The position numbers and the translations under genes were made by a program. 64,000 nucleotides of DNA from Bacillus sp. SJS (GTDB taxonomy: Bacteria; Bacillota; Bacilli; Bacillales; Bacillaceae): contig NZ_JAQV02000026.1 in NCBI RefSeq assembly GCF_000732485.2, positions 1-64,000 of the forward strand, in the 5' to 3' direction. The notes under the pieces were generated by a model. It saw only the letters and a list, made by a program, of their open reading frames with translations. It ran no database searches and was not told the DNA's origin. This document shows positions 35,753 to 44,344 of this stretch, one piece after another. The first letter of the stretch is position 1; every line of letters begins with the position of its first letter.

Positions 35753-36628
35753 TTATCCTTTATAACGAAAAGCCTTTTTTCCATTCGCATTGGTTTTATA
35801 TTGAAAAATGGCACCTGCAAGCGGCTGTTCAGCCAATGCAGCATCCTCCAGATTCTCACGGCCGGTTGTAATGTACAATACATCAAGCCGCTCCCCTCCG
35901 AATGTACAGCATGTAACCTGTGACACAGGAAGCTTTACCTCTTCAAGCTTTTCTCCCGTATTTGGATTCCATCTGGAAACACGTGATCCATTAAAATGTG
36001 CAATCCATAGATTTCCTTCAGCATCGATTGTCATTCCGTCCGGATGGCCCTCATCCTCGGGTATTTCAATCACTTTCCGTTTATTCGATAAGCTCCCTGA
36101 ATTCAAATCATAATCAAACGCAGCAACCTTTTGTGTAGGAGTATCAATATAATAAAAAGTGTCCCCGCTCTCATTCCATGCAAGACCATTTGAAATGCCT
36201 GCTTCATTAATCAGCTTCCGGACCTTTTGATTCTCATCCATACTGTACAAAGCCCCCGTAGTACCCTGGCCCTCTTTCTGCATCGTGCCCGCAAGAAATC
36301 TCCCCGTCGGATCACATTTTCCGTCATTGAATCGATTATCCGGCTTATCGCTTTCCGGATCAGTAAGAAATGTCTTTTTACCCGTTTTACTATCAATCCG
36401 GTAAAATCCATTCTCCAAGGCGGCAATCAAATCGCCTTTTTCAGATAGAGAAATCGCACCAATCTTTTCTCCAGTATCAATTAGACGGTCTTTTTTTGTG
36501 TCAGGATTGAAAATATGTATGGCTTTTCCATGAATATCGATCCAGTATAACAAGCCCTCCCTGTCATCCCAAACAGGGCCTTCAGCTAAAATCGCTTTTG
36601 CATCATAAACCAGTTCCGCCTGATTCAT
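35753..36628 (-). CDS. SMP-30/gluconolactonase family protein
   Basis: A 291-residue six-bladed beta-propeller. Conserved features are AILAEGPVWDDREGLLYWIDIHGK at the start (the Glu that ligates calcium), RFNDGKCDPTGRFLAGTM in the middle, ISNGLAWNESGDTFYYIDT, and HPDGMTIDAEGNLWIAHFNGSRVSRW. The family hydrolyses sugar lactones such as gluconolactone in sugar-acid pathways. It lies before the sugar isomerase in the same direction, but a terminator separates them. Confidence 0.9.
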   Translation of the reverse strand: MNQAELVYDAKAILAEGPVWDDREGLLYWIDIHGKAIHIFNPDTKKDRLIDTGEKIGAISLSEKGDLIAALENGFYRIDSKTGKKTFLTDPESDKPDNRFNDGKCDPTGRFLAGTMQKEGQGTTGALYSMDENQKVRKLINEAGISNGLAWNESGDTFYYIDTPTQKVAAFDYDLNSGSLSNKRKVIEIPEDEGHPDGMTIDAEGNLWIAHFNGSRVSRWNPNTGEKLEEVKLPVSQVTCCTFGGERLDVLYITTGRENLEDAALAEQPLAGAIFQYKTNANGKKAFRYKG

Positions 36629-36744
36629 CTAATCTCCTCCTAATCAATTATAATACTACTTCTTCATTCCCTATTTGGGGGAGAATTATGCTTTCTATTC
36701 ATAGTTGTTTTTTTGATGGGAACAAAACCAGAGATCCCGGCCAG

Positions 36745-37138
36745 TCTCAGGCGCTTTCCAGCCAAACTGCTTTTTCCAGCCGGAACCGTACTCTTTCCAG
36801 CGGGTTCGGGTCGTTTTCCTGCCGTTCTCTTCCTCTTTCCGGCCGGTCTCAGGCGCTTTCCAGCCAAACTAATTTTTCCAGCCGGAACCGTGCTTTTATC
36901 AGCCGGGTTGGGCCGGTTTCCAGCCGTTTCCTTCTACTTTCCGGCCGCTCCACGGCTCTTTCCGGCCAAACTAATTTTTCCAGCCGGAACCGTACTTTTA
37001 TCAGCCGGGCTGGGCCGGTTTCCAGCCGTTTCCTTCTGATTTCCAGCCGCTCCACGGCTCTTTCCAGCCAAACCAATTTTCCCAGCCGGAAACGCCCTCT
37101 TTCCAGCCGCGTTGGACCGTTTTTCAGCCGGCATGTTT
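36745..37138. repeat. 102-bp tandem repeat array built of ~20-bp TTTCCAGCCG sub-units
   Basis: The segment GCCAAACT recurs at 36761, 36863 and 36965, with GCCAAACC at 37067: an exact 102-bp period and nearly four units. Units two and three differ at only a few positions. Inside each unit a core like TTTCCAGCCG recurs about every 20 bp. The array is visibly GC-richer than its flanks. Because 102 is divisible by three and stops are absent, several frames on both strands stay open; none has a good start. It fills the gap between the SMP-30 gene and rsbY. The family is not recognised. Confidence 0.88.
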
Positions 37139-37239
37139 AGTTCTGCAGACGATTTTCCCGCCAGTCCAACACCAAATCTCCCGCTTTCCATCATCTAGTA
37201 GTATAATAATAGTATTAAATTCTAAGTATGGAGCCGGTA

Positions 37240-38379
37240 ATGAAAATTCTAATTGTTGATGACCATCCAGTTAATCTATTTGTTGTAGAAAAAATCCTGA
37301 AAAATGCAGGCTATGAGGATAATGTGTCTCTTTCCTCTGCTCAAGCTCTATTTGACTATTTAAAAATGGAATCACCAGCTGCCGCTAAGCCGGAAGCTGA
37401 TTTGATCCTGCTCGATATTATGATGCCTGAAATTGACGGAATTGAGACGTGCAGAAGAATTCAGCAGGTCGAACATTTGCGTGAAATACCAATAATCTTC
37501 GTTACTGCTCTGGAAGACTCGAATAAACTTGCAGAGGCGCTTGATGTTGGAGGGCATGATTACATTACAAAACCTATCAATAAAGTAGAGCTTCTGGCAA
37601 GGATTAGAGTGGCCCTTCGCCTTAAACAGGAAAAGGACTGGCATGCCGAGCAGGAGCAGAAACTTTCTCATGAACTTGATCTTGCTATGCAAATTCAAAA
37701 GAGTTTATTGAATCCCCCGCTCAATGAAGAGAATATTCGCATCCATGTTTCCCATTTGCCATCGAATAAATTGGCTGGAGATATGTACTATTGGCACAGG
37801 TTCAGTGAGAATAAATACGGCGTTATTCTCCTTGATATGATGGGTCATGGTATTTCCTCTTCCCTAATTTGCATGTATATCTCTTCTGTGTTAAGAGATT
37901 CGATTAAACAGCTGGCCGACCCTGTTCTCGTTATCGAAGAGCTGAACCGGTATATGGCACTTTTATCAAATCAGACGAAGGAGCATAATTATTATTTCAC
38001 GGCGATTTATCTGGTGATTGATACAGAAGCAAAAACAGTGGAATATGTAAATGCAGGTCATCCTCCTGGGTATGCTTTGCTTGATAACGAACTGGTTGAT
38101 CTTGATAAAGGCTGCTGTGCGGTTGGATTTTTCGAGGAAATCAGCATTAGCAGTACAGTACTATCTTACACGGATAACGTTCAGCTTCTCCTGTTTACAG
38201 ACGGTGTTTACGAAAATCATGGGGAAGATGAAAATACCATGCTTGAGAAGCTTAAATACATCGCAGGTCAAAAATGGTCAGGTGCTGCCATCTCGCCAAT
38301 CCATCTGCTCGGCTTCCAGGAACAGGACGCTCCTCAGAAAGATGATATGTGCCTTCTGATGATTCAAGGGAACAAATAA
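37240..38379 (+). CDS. rsbY: Response regulator with PP2C phosphatase output, RsbY-like
   Basis: A 379-residue two-domain protein. The receiver (about 1-120) has the phospho-acceptor Asp59 in LILLDIMMP, the acidic DD pair at 7-8 and Lys in the KPINK loop. A PP2C/SpoIIE-type phosphatase (about 180-379) has AGDMYYWHRF, VILLDMMGHG, NAGHPPG and LLLFTDGVYE. This is the architecture and length of B. cereus RsbY, which dephosphorylates anti-anti-sigma RsbV to free sigma-B. GGAG in an upstream in-frame ATG codon segment places the start at 37240. rsbM and rsbK converge on it, matching the known module. Confidence 0.85.
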   Translation: MKILIVDDHPVNLFVVEKILKNAGYEDNVSLSSAQALFDYLKMESPAAAKPEADLILLDIMMPEIDGIETCRRIQQVEHLREIPIIFVTALEDSNKLAEALDVGGHDYITKPINKVELLARIRVALRLKQEKDWHAEQEQKLSHELDLAMQIQKSLLNPPLNEENIRIHVSHLPSNKLAGDMYYWHRFSENKYGVILLDMMGHGISSSLICMYISSVLRDSIKQLADPVLVIEELNRYMALLSNQTKEHNYYFTAIYLVIDTEAKTVEYVNAGHPPGYALLDNELVDLDKGCCAVGFFEEISISSTVLSYTDNVQLLLFTDGVYENHGEDENTMLEKLKYIAGQKWSGAAISPIHLLGFQEQDAPQKDDMCLLMIQGNK

Positions 38380-38392
38380 CCCATATAAAAAA

Positions 38393-38427
38393 GAAATACC
38401 CGATCCGGAATACGATCGGGTATTTTT
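38393..38427. terminator. Bidirectional terminator between rsbY and rsbM
   Basis: AAATACCCGATC / GATCGGGTATTT stem with flanking A and T runs, between convergent genes. Confidence 0.85.
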
Positions 38428-38440
38428 ATGCTTTTAGAAT

Positions 38441-39298
38441 TCACGTTATTTTCCGGTAAATTTTTTCACTGGCATTAAACTCCTGATAATTATAAGCCAC
38501 TTCTGTGAATTTCAGAGACTCTTTATCTCCCAATCCTATAAATCCTCCATCACATAAGCTTTCGTGAAAGAGATGATGAACCTGATTTTGCAAAGCCCCG
38601 GTAAAATAAATAAGGACATTTCTGCAGATGATGACGTGAAATTCATTAAATGATTGATCCGTTACAAGATTGTGCTGAGCAAAGCTTATGTTATTCAGAA
38701 GCTCCGGCTTTAAATAGGCAAATCGTTCATCTGTTGTGTAAAACTCCGAAAATGAACGGGTGCCTCCGGATAGAAAATAGTTTTTCGTGTAATTCTGCAT
38801 CTTGTTAAGCACAAATCTTCCTTGTTTGGCTAACTCAAGGACTCGTTCGTTCATATCTGTTGCAAAGATATGGGTACGCTCTGCGAGGCCTTCCTCCTCA
38901 AGAAGAATCGCCATGGAATAAACCTCTTCCCCGGTAGAGCACCCGGCGTGCCAAATTCGAATCGCAGGGAGCTCTTTGAGAATCGGGACGACCTGTTCAC
39001 GAAAGGTTTTGAAAAAACTTGGATTTCTAAACATTTCCGTTACATTAATCGAAAAATCATTTAACAGCTTATCGAGCATCTCCGGCTCATAAATAGCTTG
39101 TTCAAGAAGTCTCGATATAGTAGGGATTTGCTCCATTCTCATGCGGTTCTGAATCCTTCTTCCAATAGAAGAACGCATATAGTTGCGGAAATCATAGCCA
39201 GATAAACGATAGACCCCTTCAAGAAGCAAATCCATTTCAATTTCTTCCCGGTGACTAAATAACGCAGCATCCGTATTTGTTGATTTATTTTCTTCCAT
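38441..39298 (-). CDS. rsbM: CheR-type protein-glutamate methyltransferase, RsbM-like
   Basis: A 285-residue SAM-dependent methyltransferase. The CheR N-terminal helical domain (YDFRNYMRSSIGRRIQNRMRM) is followed by the catalytic domain. SAM-binding residues lie in IRIWHAGCSTGEEVYSMAILLEE, THIFATDMNERVLE and IICRNVLIYF. It lies directly after rsbK, 15 bp apart, and no chemotaxis genes surround it. In B. cereus RsbM methylates the linker of hybrid kinase RsbK and restrains sigma-B activation; the same role is inferred here from gene order and family. Confidence 0.85.
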   Translation of the reverse strand: MEENKSTNTDAALFSHREEIEMDLLLEGVYRLSGYDFRNYMRSSIGRRIQNRMRMEQIPTISRLLEQAIYEPEMLDKLLNDFSINVTEMFRNPSFFKTFREQVVPILKELPAIRIWHAGCSTGEEVYSMAILLEEEGLAERTHIFATDMNERVLELAKQGRFVLNKMQNYTKNYFLSGGTRSFSEFYTTDERFAYLKPELLNNISFAQHNLVTDQSFNEFHVIICRNVLIYFTGALQNQVHHLFHESLCDGGFIGLGDKESLKFTEVAYNYQEFNASEKIYRKIT

Positions 39299-39313
39299 AT
39301 ATTCTTACCTCTT

Positions 39314-41965
39314 TTAGTTTGTAAGCCAGACTCTCATTGCAGAAAGCAGCTGTTCCATTTTAAGCGGTTTGCTGATGTAATCAGAGGCTCCTGCTTCAAG
39401 GCATTTTTCCCGGTCATTTTTCATGGCTTTAGCTGTTAAGGCAATTATTGGAACCTCGGTCATTTTATAATCCTCACGAATGGTTTTCATCGTTTCGTAG
39501 CCATCCATCACAGGCATCATAATGTCCATTAAGATTAAATCGATAGAGTCGTTTGTTTTTAGTATATCCAGGCATTTCTGTCCGTTTTCTGCTGAAATGA
39601 CGTTCATGCCTTCATTTTTTAATGCTGCTTCAAGTACATAGATATTTCGGTGGTCGTCATCGACAATTAATACGTTTCTGCCAGCAAAAGCATTTCCCTC
39701 CGCAGCAGGTTCTGCCTGAGTTATTGCCGGGGCAATTTTTATTTCTGCCGCAGCGGCCGCCTCCAGCTGTGTTTTCTGCTCTTCTGTAATACCGGATAAA
39801 TCGGGGTGAACAGGAATACTTAATGTGAACGTACTCCCTTTCCCTTCTTCGCTTGTCAGTGAAATGCTGCCGCCAAGCAGTTTGGCCAGTTCTCTGCAGA
39901 TGGATAAGCCAAGTCCTGTTCCCCCATATTTCCTTACAGTAGCTCCATCTCCCTGCTGAAAGGCATCAAAAATAATATCATGTTTATTCTTAGGTATTCC
40001 TATTCCTGTATCTTTAACTGTAAGGCGGATTTGATTTTCCGGAATTGTATCGATATTGACTGTGATGCCGCCTTCTGACGTAAATTTGAATGCGTTAGAA
40101 AGCAGATTCTTAATAATTTGGTTTAACCGCTTTTCATCTGTATAGATTATATCTGGAACTGCATCAGATTTAGTGATATTCAGATACAGTCCCTTCTGGG
40201 CAGCAATATGAGCAAAATTCCGGTCAATATATTCAGGGATTCCAGCTGCATTTACTTCGCTGAAATGAACTTCAAGCTTTCCTGACTCTACTTTGGAAAG
40301 ATCCAGTATTTCATCAATTAAGTTTAGAAGATCCTGGCCGGATGAATGGATAATTTCTGCGAATTCCTGTTCTTCCAAGGCAAGCTTCTTCCCTGTGTTT
40401 TCTGCAAGCATTTCTGACAAAATAAGAATGCTGTTTAGCGGAGTCCTTAGCTCATGAGACATATTCGCCAAAAACTCCGACTTATACTTGGAGCTAGCCA
40501 TAAGCTGCTTTGCCTGAGCTTCAAGCTCCTCTTTTGCATTCTCAAGCTCTTTCGATTTGTCCTCTGCATCTTCGCTCCGGGACTCAAGCTGCTCGTTGAT
40601 CATTTGCAGTTCTTCTGACTGCATCTGAAGTTCCTCTGATTGGGTCTGCAGTTCCTCTGATTGAGTCTGAAGTTCTTCTGTCATTGCCTGTGATTCAGCA
40701 AGCAGGCGTTTAATCTCCATTTGGCCGAGCACACTGTTAACGGTGAGCCCCATGGACTCGGTCAAAGCCTCAAGAAGCTCAATATGCTTTTGCTCGTAAT
40801 CACCTAAGCTTGATAGTTCAATAATGGCGATCGCATTGCTTTTATAAAGAATTGGCGCAACAATCAAACTGCTCGGTTTAATATTCCCCATACTGGTGGA
40901 AATGGGCTGGTAATCAGCACCCAAATCATTAACGCAAACAACCTTCTTGTCAATAGCTGCCTGCCCCGCCAGTCCCTCGCCATAGGCAAATGAGTTTTTG
41001 GCATTTTCCGTTCCAAATGCGTATCCGGCTTTTTTCACAAAAACATCGCCGTCTTTCACATAAAAAGCACCCATTGCCGAGTCTGTCATATCAGCAAGGT
41101 TTTTTAGGAAGGTTTCTCCAAGCGGCTCAAGGGAAGAAATCCCCTGATTCTGGGTATTCACCGTATTGATGCCGGTTTGCACCCAGCTGCGGTCTTCCAT
41201 AACATCCAGCAATCCATTTGTGGCTATTGCCAGTTCTTTTATTTCATCATTTGTCCGTACATTCAGCCTGCTGGATAGATTTCCCCCGCTTGTCATTGCT
41301 TTAATGTTGCCAATAACCTGCTGAACCGTAGAAACGATGGATTTGGAAATGGCAAGTCCAATCACAAGTGCAATAATTGTCGTGAGAACGATCAGACCAT
41401 ACATGGTGTATCGCAATGATAAGTTTTGCGTGTCGAGACTCGCTGCCCGCTGTTTCGTTAAATTCAGTTCAGTACCGCGGAATGTCTCAAACTGATCGCG
41501 GACCGACTTAATCGCAGATGCATCCGGATTTTGCGAATAGAAATTCCTGATTTGAGCATCCTGCCCATCATTTTTTAATCTGATAATCGGTTCACTTGTT
41601 TTGGTAATCCAATTATCGATTGAACTCTTAATAGATTGAAGTTTATCCTGCTGGGAGGGATTATCTTTGATTAAATTGTAAAGCTCAGCATAATCATCTT
41701 CTAAATAATCTCTGGAAACCTCGTAGGCATTCACATATTCATTGTTTCCAGTAATGGCGTAGCCTCTCTGGCCGGTCTGCATTTCCAGAAGTGACTTTTC
41801 AACCTGACCGATTAAAACAAAAACCTGGATATCGTGATTTATTATGAAATTTCTCTGCTTTTGCATTTGTGATATTTGATTGCTTATCAGTAAAATTGAA
41901 ATAATTAAGCAAATTAATATGACGCCATAGCCGAATAGGATTTTATTCCTAATTCCGATTTTCAT
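39314..41965 (-). CDS. rsbK: Hybrid sensor histidine kinase with CHASE3, HAMP, GAF and receiver domains, RsbK-like
   Basis: An 883-residue membrane kinase. Order: TM1 (about 9-28), CHASE3 sensor (30-180), TM2 (189-207), HAMP (208-260), GAF (275-410), a heptad-repeat linker with four EELQ-type units (430-455), HisKA with His504 in NMSHELRTPLNS, HATPase (N box NQIIKNLLSNAFKF, GTGLGLSI), and a C-terminal receiver with Asp814 in LILMDIMMP. The layout matches B. cereus RsbK, which passes phosphate to RsbY and is methylated in the linker by RsbM. The Glu pairs at 437-438 sit close to the methylated position reported there. First gene of the rsbK-rsbM operon. Confidence 0.85.
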   Translation of the reverse strand: MKIGIRNKILFGYGVILICLIISILLISNQISQMQKQRNFIINHDIQVFVLIGQVEKSLLEMQTGQRGYAITGNNEYVNAYEVSRDYLEDDYAELYNLIKDNPSQQDKLQSIKSSIDNWITKTSEPIIRLKNDGQDAQIRNFYSQNPDASAIKSVRDQFETFRGTELNLTKQRAASLDTQNLSLRYTMYGLIVLTTIIALVIGLAISKSIVSTVQQVIGNIKAMTSGGNLSSRLNVRTNDEIKELAIATNGLLDVMEDRSWVQTGINTVNTQNQGISSLEPLGETFLKNLADMTDSAMGAFYVKDGDVFVKKAGYAFGTENAKNSFAYGEGLAGQAAIDKKVVCVNDLGADYQPISTSMGNIKPSSLIVAPILYKSNAIAIIELSSLGDYEQKHIELLEALTESMGLTVNSVLGQMEIKRLLAESQAMTEELQTQSEELQTQSEELQMQSEELQMINEQLESRSEDAEDKSKELENAKEELEAQAKQLMASSKYKSEFLANMSHELRTPLNSILILSEMLAENTGKKLALEEQEFAEIIHSSGQDLLNLIDEILDLSKVESGKLEVHFSEVNAAGIPEYIDRNFAHIAAQKGLYLNITKSDAVPDIIYTDEKRLNQIIKNLLSNAFKFTSEGGITVNIDTIPENQIRLTVKDTGIGIPKNKHDIIFDAFQQGDGATVRKYGGTGLGLSICRELAKLLGGSISLTSEEGKGSTFTLSIPVHPDLSGITEEQKTQLEAAAAAEIKIAPAITQAEPAAEGNAFAGRNVLIVDDDHRNIYVLEAALKNEGMNVISAENGQKCLDILKTNDSIDLILMDIMMPVMDGYETMKTIREDYKMTEVPIIALTAKAMKNDREKCLEAGASDYISKPLKMEQLLSAMRVWLTN

Positions 41966-42090
41966 GGTTTCCTTCGTCCCCTTTTGTATTCTCTAAGAGA
42001 TTATATACTAATTACTGCTTACTGCCTATTAGCAAAACACATTTACGCCCTGGTTTATCAACCCTGTTTTCCACTAATAAAAAAAACTGC

Positions 42091-42119
42091 TTGTGTCTAT
42101 ACAAACAATGTGTTATAGT
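42091..42119 (+). promoter_or_regulatory. Promoter of a free-standing small RNA
   Basis: TTGTGT (42091-42096) and TATAGT (42114-42119) are 17 bp apart. Transcription would begin near 42124-42126 at GGG. It points away from rsbK, whose own likely -10 (TATAAT, minus strand, 42000-42005) lies about 90 bp to the left. Confidence 0.7.
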
Positions 42120-42123
42120 ACTA

Positions 42124-42238
42124 GGGCGATGAGCTGAGTTGCATAAGTCGGGGGACGCACCTTTTAGGTACAAACGATGTGGCGTTTGGTCCCTCGCCGC
42201 AATACGCAAAGGCACCTGATGATTCAGGTGCCTTTTTT
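42124..42238 (+). ncRNA. Structured small RNA candidate, unknown family
   Basis: A transcript of about 115 nt lies between a sigma-A promoter and an intrinsic terminator, with no ORF or ribosome site. It folds by hand. Helix P1 is GGCGA/TCGCC (42125-42129 with 42194-42198). P2 is GGGAC/GTCCC (42152-42156 with 42189-42193). P2 encloses two hairpins: ACCT-TTT-AGGT (42159-42169) and CAAACG-ATGTGG-CGTTTG (42171-42188). A 22-nt purine-rich strand separates P1 and P2. P1 and P2 share adjoining 3' strands, so they stack. I cannot match it to a known riboswitch or sRNA. It may be a trans-acting sRNA near the stress regulators. Confidence 0.65.
42211..42238 (+). terminator. Terminator of the small RNA
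   Basis: GGCACCTGA-TGAT-TCAGGTGCC forms a perfect nine-pair stem followed by six T. The other strand has only three T, so it is oriented for the plus-strand RNA, though the converging VOC gene could use it weakly. Confidence 0.88.
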
Positions 42239-42246
42239 ACATTTTA

Positions 42247-42672
42247 TTAGAATTCAAGCATCGCTCCCCTTTCATCAAATACCGAAGAGGGGTTCCATGC
42301 AATTTCCCATAGATTCTGTTCCGGATCTGCAAAATATGCAATCCTCCCTCCCCAGAAAGCATCACTCGGTTCACGGAGAATTTCACCGTCTGCCCTCCTT
42401 ATCTCTTCAATTGCTTCATCTACTTGCTGCGATTCATCTACATTTATTGCAAATGAGACTGCCTTATATCCCTCGCTAATCAGTTTAACTTCAGCATCTT
42501 TCTCAAGTTCTTCCAGGGGATAAAGTGAGAGAAGAACCCCTGCTGTTTTAAAAACCGCATATTGATCTGAACTGATTTCCGCTTCTGTCCATCCGAGCTT
42601 TTGATAAAACATCCTGAGATTTTTTACATTTCTTGCTCCAATCGTTAGGAGCGATACTCTTTGAGGGATCAT
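42247..42672 (-). CDS. VOC family (glyoxalase-like) protein
   Basis: A 141-residue VOC-fold protein: MIPQRVSLLTIGARNVKNLRMFYQKLGWTE at the start, AVFKTAGVLLSLYPLEEL, AVSFAINVDESQQVDEAIEEIRRADG and FWGGRIAYFADPEQNLWEIAWNP. The DPEQNLWEIAWNP ending is characteristic of one group of small VOC proteins in bacteria. Activity unknown. AAAGGAGGAAAAGAA precedes the ATG at 42672. Confidence 0.87.
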   Translation of the reverse strand: MIPQRVSLLTIGARNVKNLRMFYQKLGWTEAEISSDQYAVFKTAGVLLSLYPLEELEKDAEVKLISEGYKAVSFAINVDESQQVDEAIEEIRRADGEILREPSDAFWGGRIAYFADPEQNLWEIAWNPSSVFDERGAMLEF

Positions 42673-42835
42673 TTCTTTTCCTCCTTTTAACTTTGCTATC
42701 ATAAAATGTTCAGCACTTTTTCCCTTTGTCCTTTAAATATTTTTTCCACTTCTACAAATTTTTACATATTTATCAGGTAATTATGATTATAATTAATTGG
42801 TATATTTATATAAATATAGAAATACAGGGGGCATT

Positions 42836-44206
42836 ATGAAAAAAATAACGTTAAGTTTTGTTCTTATTTTCAGTTTTTTGCTTGGCGGACACGTTACTCC
42901 GGCTTCAGCAAGCGGAGAACAATTACTCATTGTAAATAAAGCTATCAACAAATTAGCCTTTTTTAATAACGGCAAGCTTGTTCGTGTTTTCAGCATAGGG
43001 ACAGGCAGAAGTGATGACTTAACTCCAGAAGGGACTTTTCGGGTTGTCACAAAGATCATGAACCGGCCTTATTATAAGGACAATATCCCAGGAGGAGATC
43101 CGAGAAATCCTCTAGGGGACAGATGGCTTGGACTTGATGCAAGAGGAACCTACGGGACAACCTACGCAATTCACGGCAATAATAATGAAAACTCCATCGG
43201 GCACTATGTGAGTTCAGGCTGCATCAGAATGCATAATTCAGAAGTCAGATGGCTTTATCCTCAGGTGGATAAAATGACGAAAGCCGTTATTTTAAAATCC
43301 AGTGAATCCTTTGAAACAATTGCAGAGAAAAACGGTTACTCTCTAAATGCGGATTATTCCCGCTATGCAGCTGCTGACAGCCAAGGAAAAATCCTTTTTC
43401 AAAAAACGGCTCAGTATCAAACGGCTGTCAATACCGGAAGTATTTCAAAAGTAAACGGATTGTACGATGGATTAACAAATGAATTAAAGAAAGCAGAATC
43501 GCTAATCGGCAAAGTTTCCGGTAAAAGCAACAGGGATGAATTAGGAAAAAAATACCTGAACCCTGCTAAAAAAACGGTTGAAAGAAGCATTTATGAAATT
43601 TCACAATTTAGATTGATGAATTCAATTAAAGCAGACGTATCAGCCAAAAATAGTTCGAAAGCAGAATCGAAGCTGCAAACACTGAATCGTCTTAAAAACC
43701 GTGCAGTTCAGATTAAAAAAGCCGGCGGCTATCCACCCCTTCCCGCACCTATCAATAGGAGTCTGGAAAGCCAGGAGGCAAGCCTTTACGGAATGATGCT
43801 GCAAATCAGGACAGCTGATTACAACAAGTCCATTACAAGCTCAAATCTAATCTCGATCGACAGTCAATATAACCGAGTCTCCGCAGCTATTGCCCAAACA
43901 GAGAAACAGATTGGCGAAGTTTACGGATCGGCAAACCGCGATTCTTTGCTGAAGCTCTATGTAAAACCTGCAAAAATTGCGCGCGAGCGGACAATTTATC
44001 AAGTTTCCATGCATCGCTTAATGAATAAAATTGATGCACTTGTAAAATCCGGCTCCACTTCTAAAGCCGCAGAAGAACTCCGAAAGCTGGAAAGACTTCA
44101 GGACCGCTCCATCGAAATTCAAAAGGATCTCGGCTATCCTTTACTTAAAACAATTGATGAAAGCTTAAACAAACGTTATATTGAACTGAATAAAAAGCTT
44201 GGCTAG
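42836..44206 (+). CDS. L,D-transpeptidase (YkuD) with C-terminal SbsC-like repeats
   Basis: A 456-residue secreted enzyme. The signal peptide (about 1-24, ending ASA) is followed by a YkuD domain (26-150) with HGNNNENSIGHYVSSGCIRMH, which holds the catalytic His and Cys. Two helical repeats of about 125 residues follow, each with a V-x-x-x-N/S-R-D-x-L-x-x-Y/K-x-x-PA segment, then ER(S/T)IY(E/Q)(I/V)S and LMN. They resemble the C-terminal SbsC S-layer domain. The YkuD part is a close paralogue of the one at 8371-9381, which carries peptidoglycan-binding repeats instead. GGGGGC precedes the ATG at 42836. Likely wall cross-linking or attachment. Confidence 0.88.
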   Translation: MKKITLSFVLIFSFLLGGHVTPASASGEQLLIVNKAINKLAFFNNGKLVRVFSIGTGRSDDLTPEGTFRVVTKIMNRPYYKDNIPGGDPRNPLGDRWLGLDARGTYGTTYAIHGNNNENSIGHYVSSGCIRMHNSEVRWLYPQVDKMTKAVILKSSESFETIAEKNGYSLNADYSRYAAADSQGKILFQKTAQYQTAVNTGSISKVNGLYDGLTNELKKAESLIGKVSGKSNRDELGKKYLNPAKKTVERSIYEISQFRLMNSIKADVSAKNSSKAESKLQTLNRLKNRAVQIKKAGGYPPLPAPINRSLESQEASLYGMMLQIRTADYNKSITSSNLISIDSQYNRVSAAIAQTEKQIGEVYGSANRDSLLKLYVKPAKIARERTIYQVSMHRLMNKIDALVKSGSTSKAAEELRKLERLQDRSIEIQKDLGYPLLKTIDESLNKRYIELNKKLG

Positions 44207-44232
44207 AAAACCCTTAACTAAGGGTTTTTTTT
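44207..44232 (+). terminator. Terminator after the L,D-transpeptidase gene
   Basis: AAAACCCTT-AACT-AAGGGTTTT followed by a T run, immediately after the stop codon. Confidence 0.85.
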
Positions 44233-44344
44233 ATGTAATCCTTTTCAAAATCATGCTTTTTACCTAATTTTTCAACTCGAAATATTTTGACAACGAATTA
44301 AAGATGATAGTAATATAGTATCTTATAAGAGGGAGGTAATTTAA

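Noticed and set aside
36745-37138. CRISPR-like periodicity
   Set aside because: Units are directly contiguous 102-bp tandem copies made of degenerate 20-bp sub-repeats. There are no unique spacers and no cas genes.
36598-37140. Open frame of 180 codons (and others on both strands) across the 102-bp array, reading as Ser/Arg-rich or AGK-rich repeats
   Set aside because: Open frames arise because the repeat period is a multiple of three and lacks stops. There is no ribosome site, and the start lies inside the SMP-30 gene.
42012-42215. Minus-strand open frame of 67 codons over the small RNA
   Set aside because: No ribosome site and atypical composition; the plus-strand promoter, fold and terminator explain the region.
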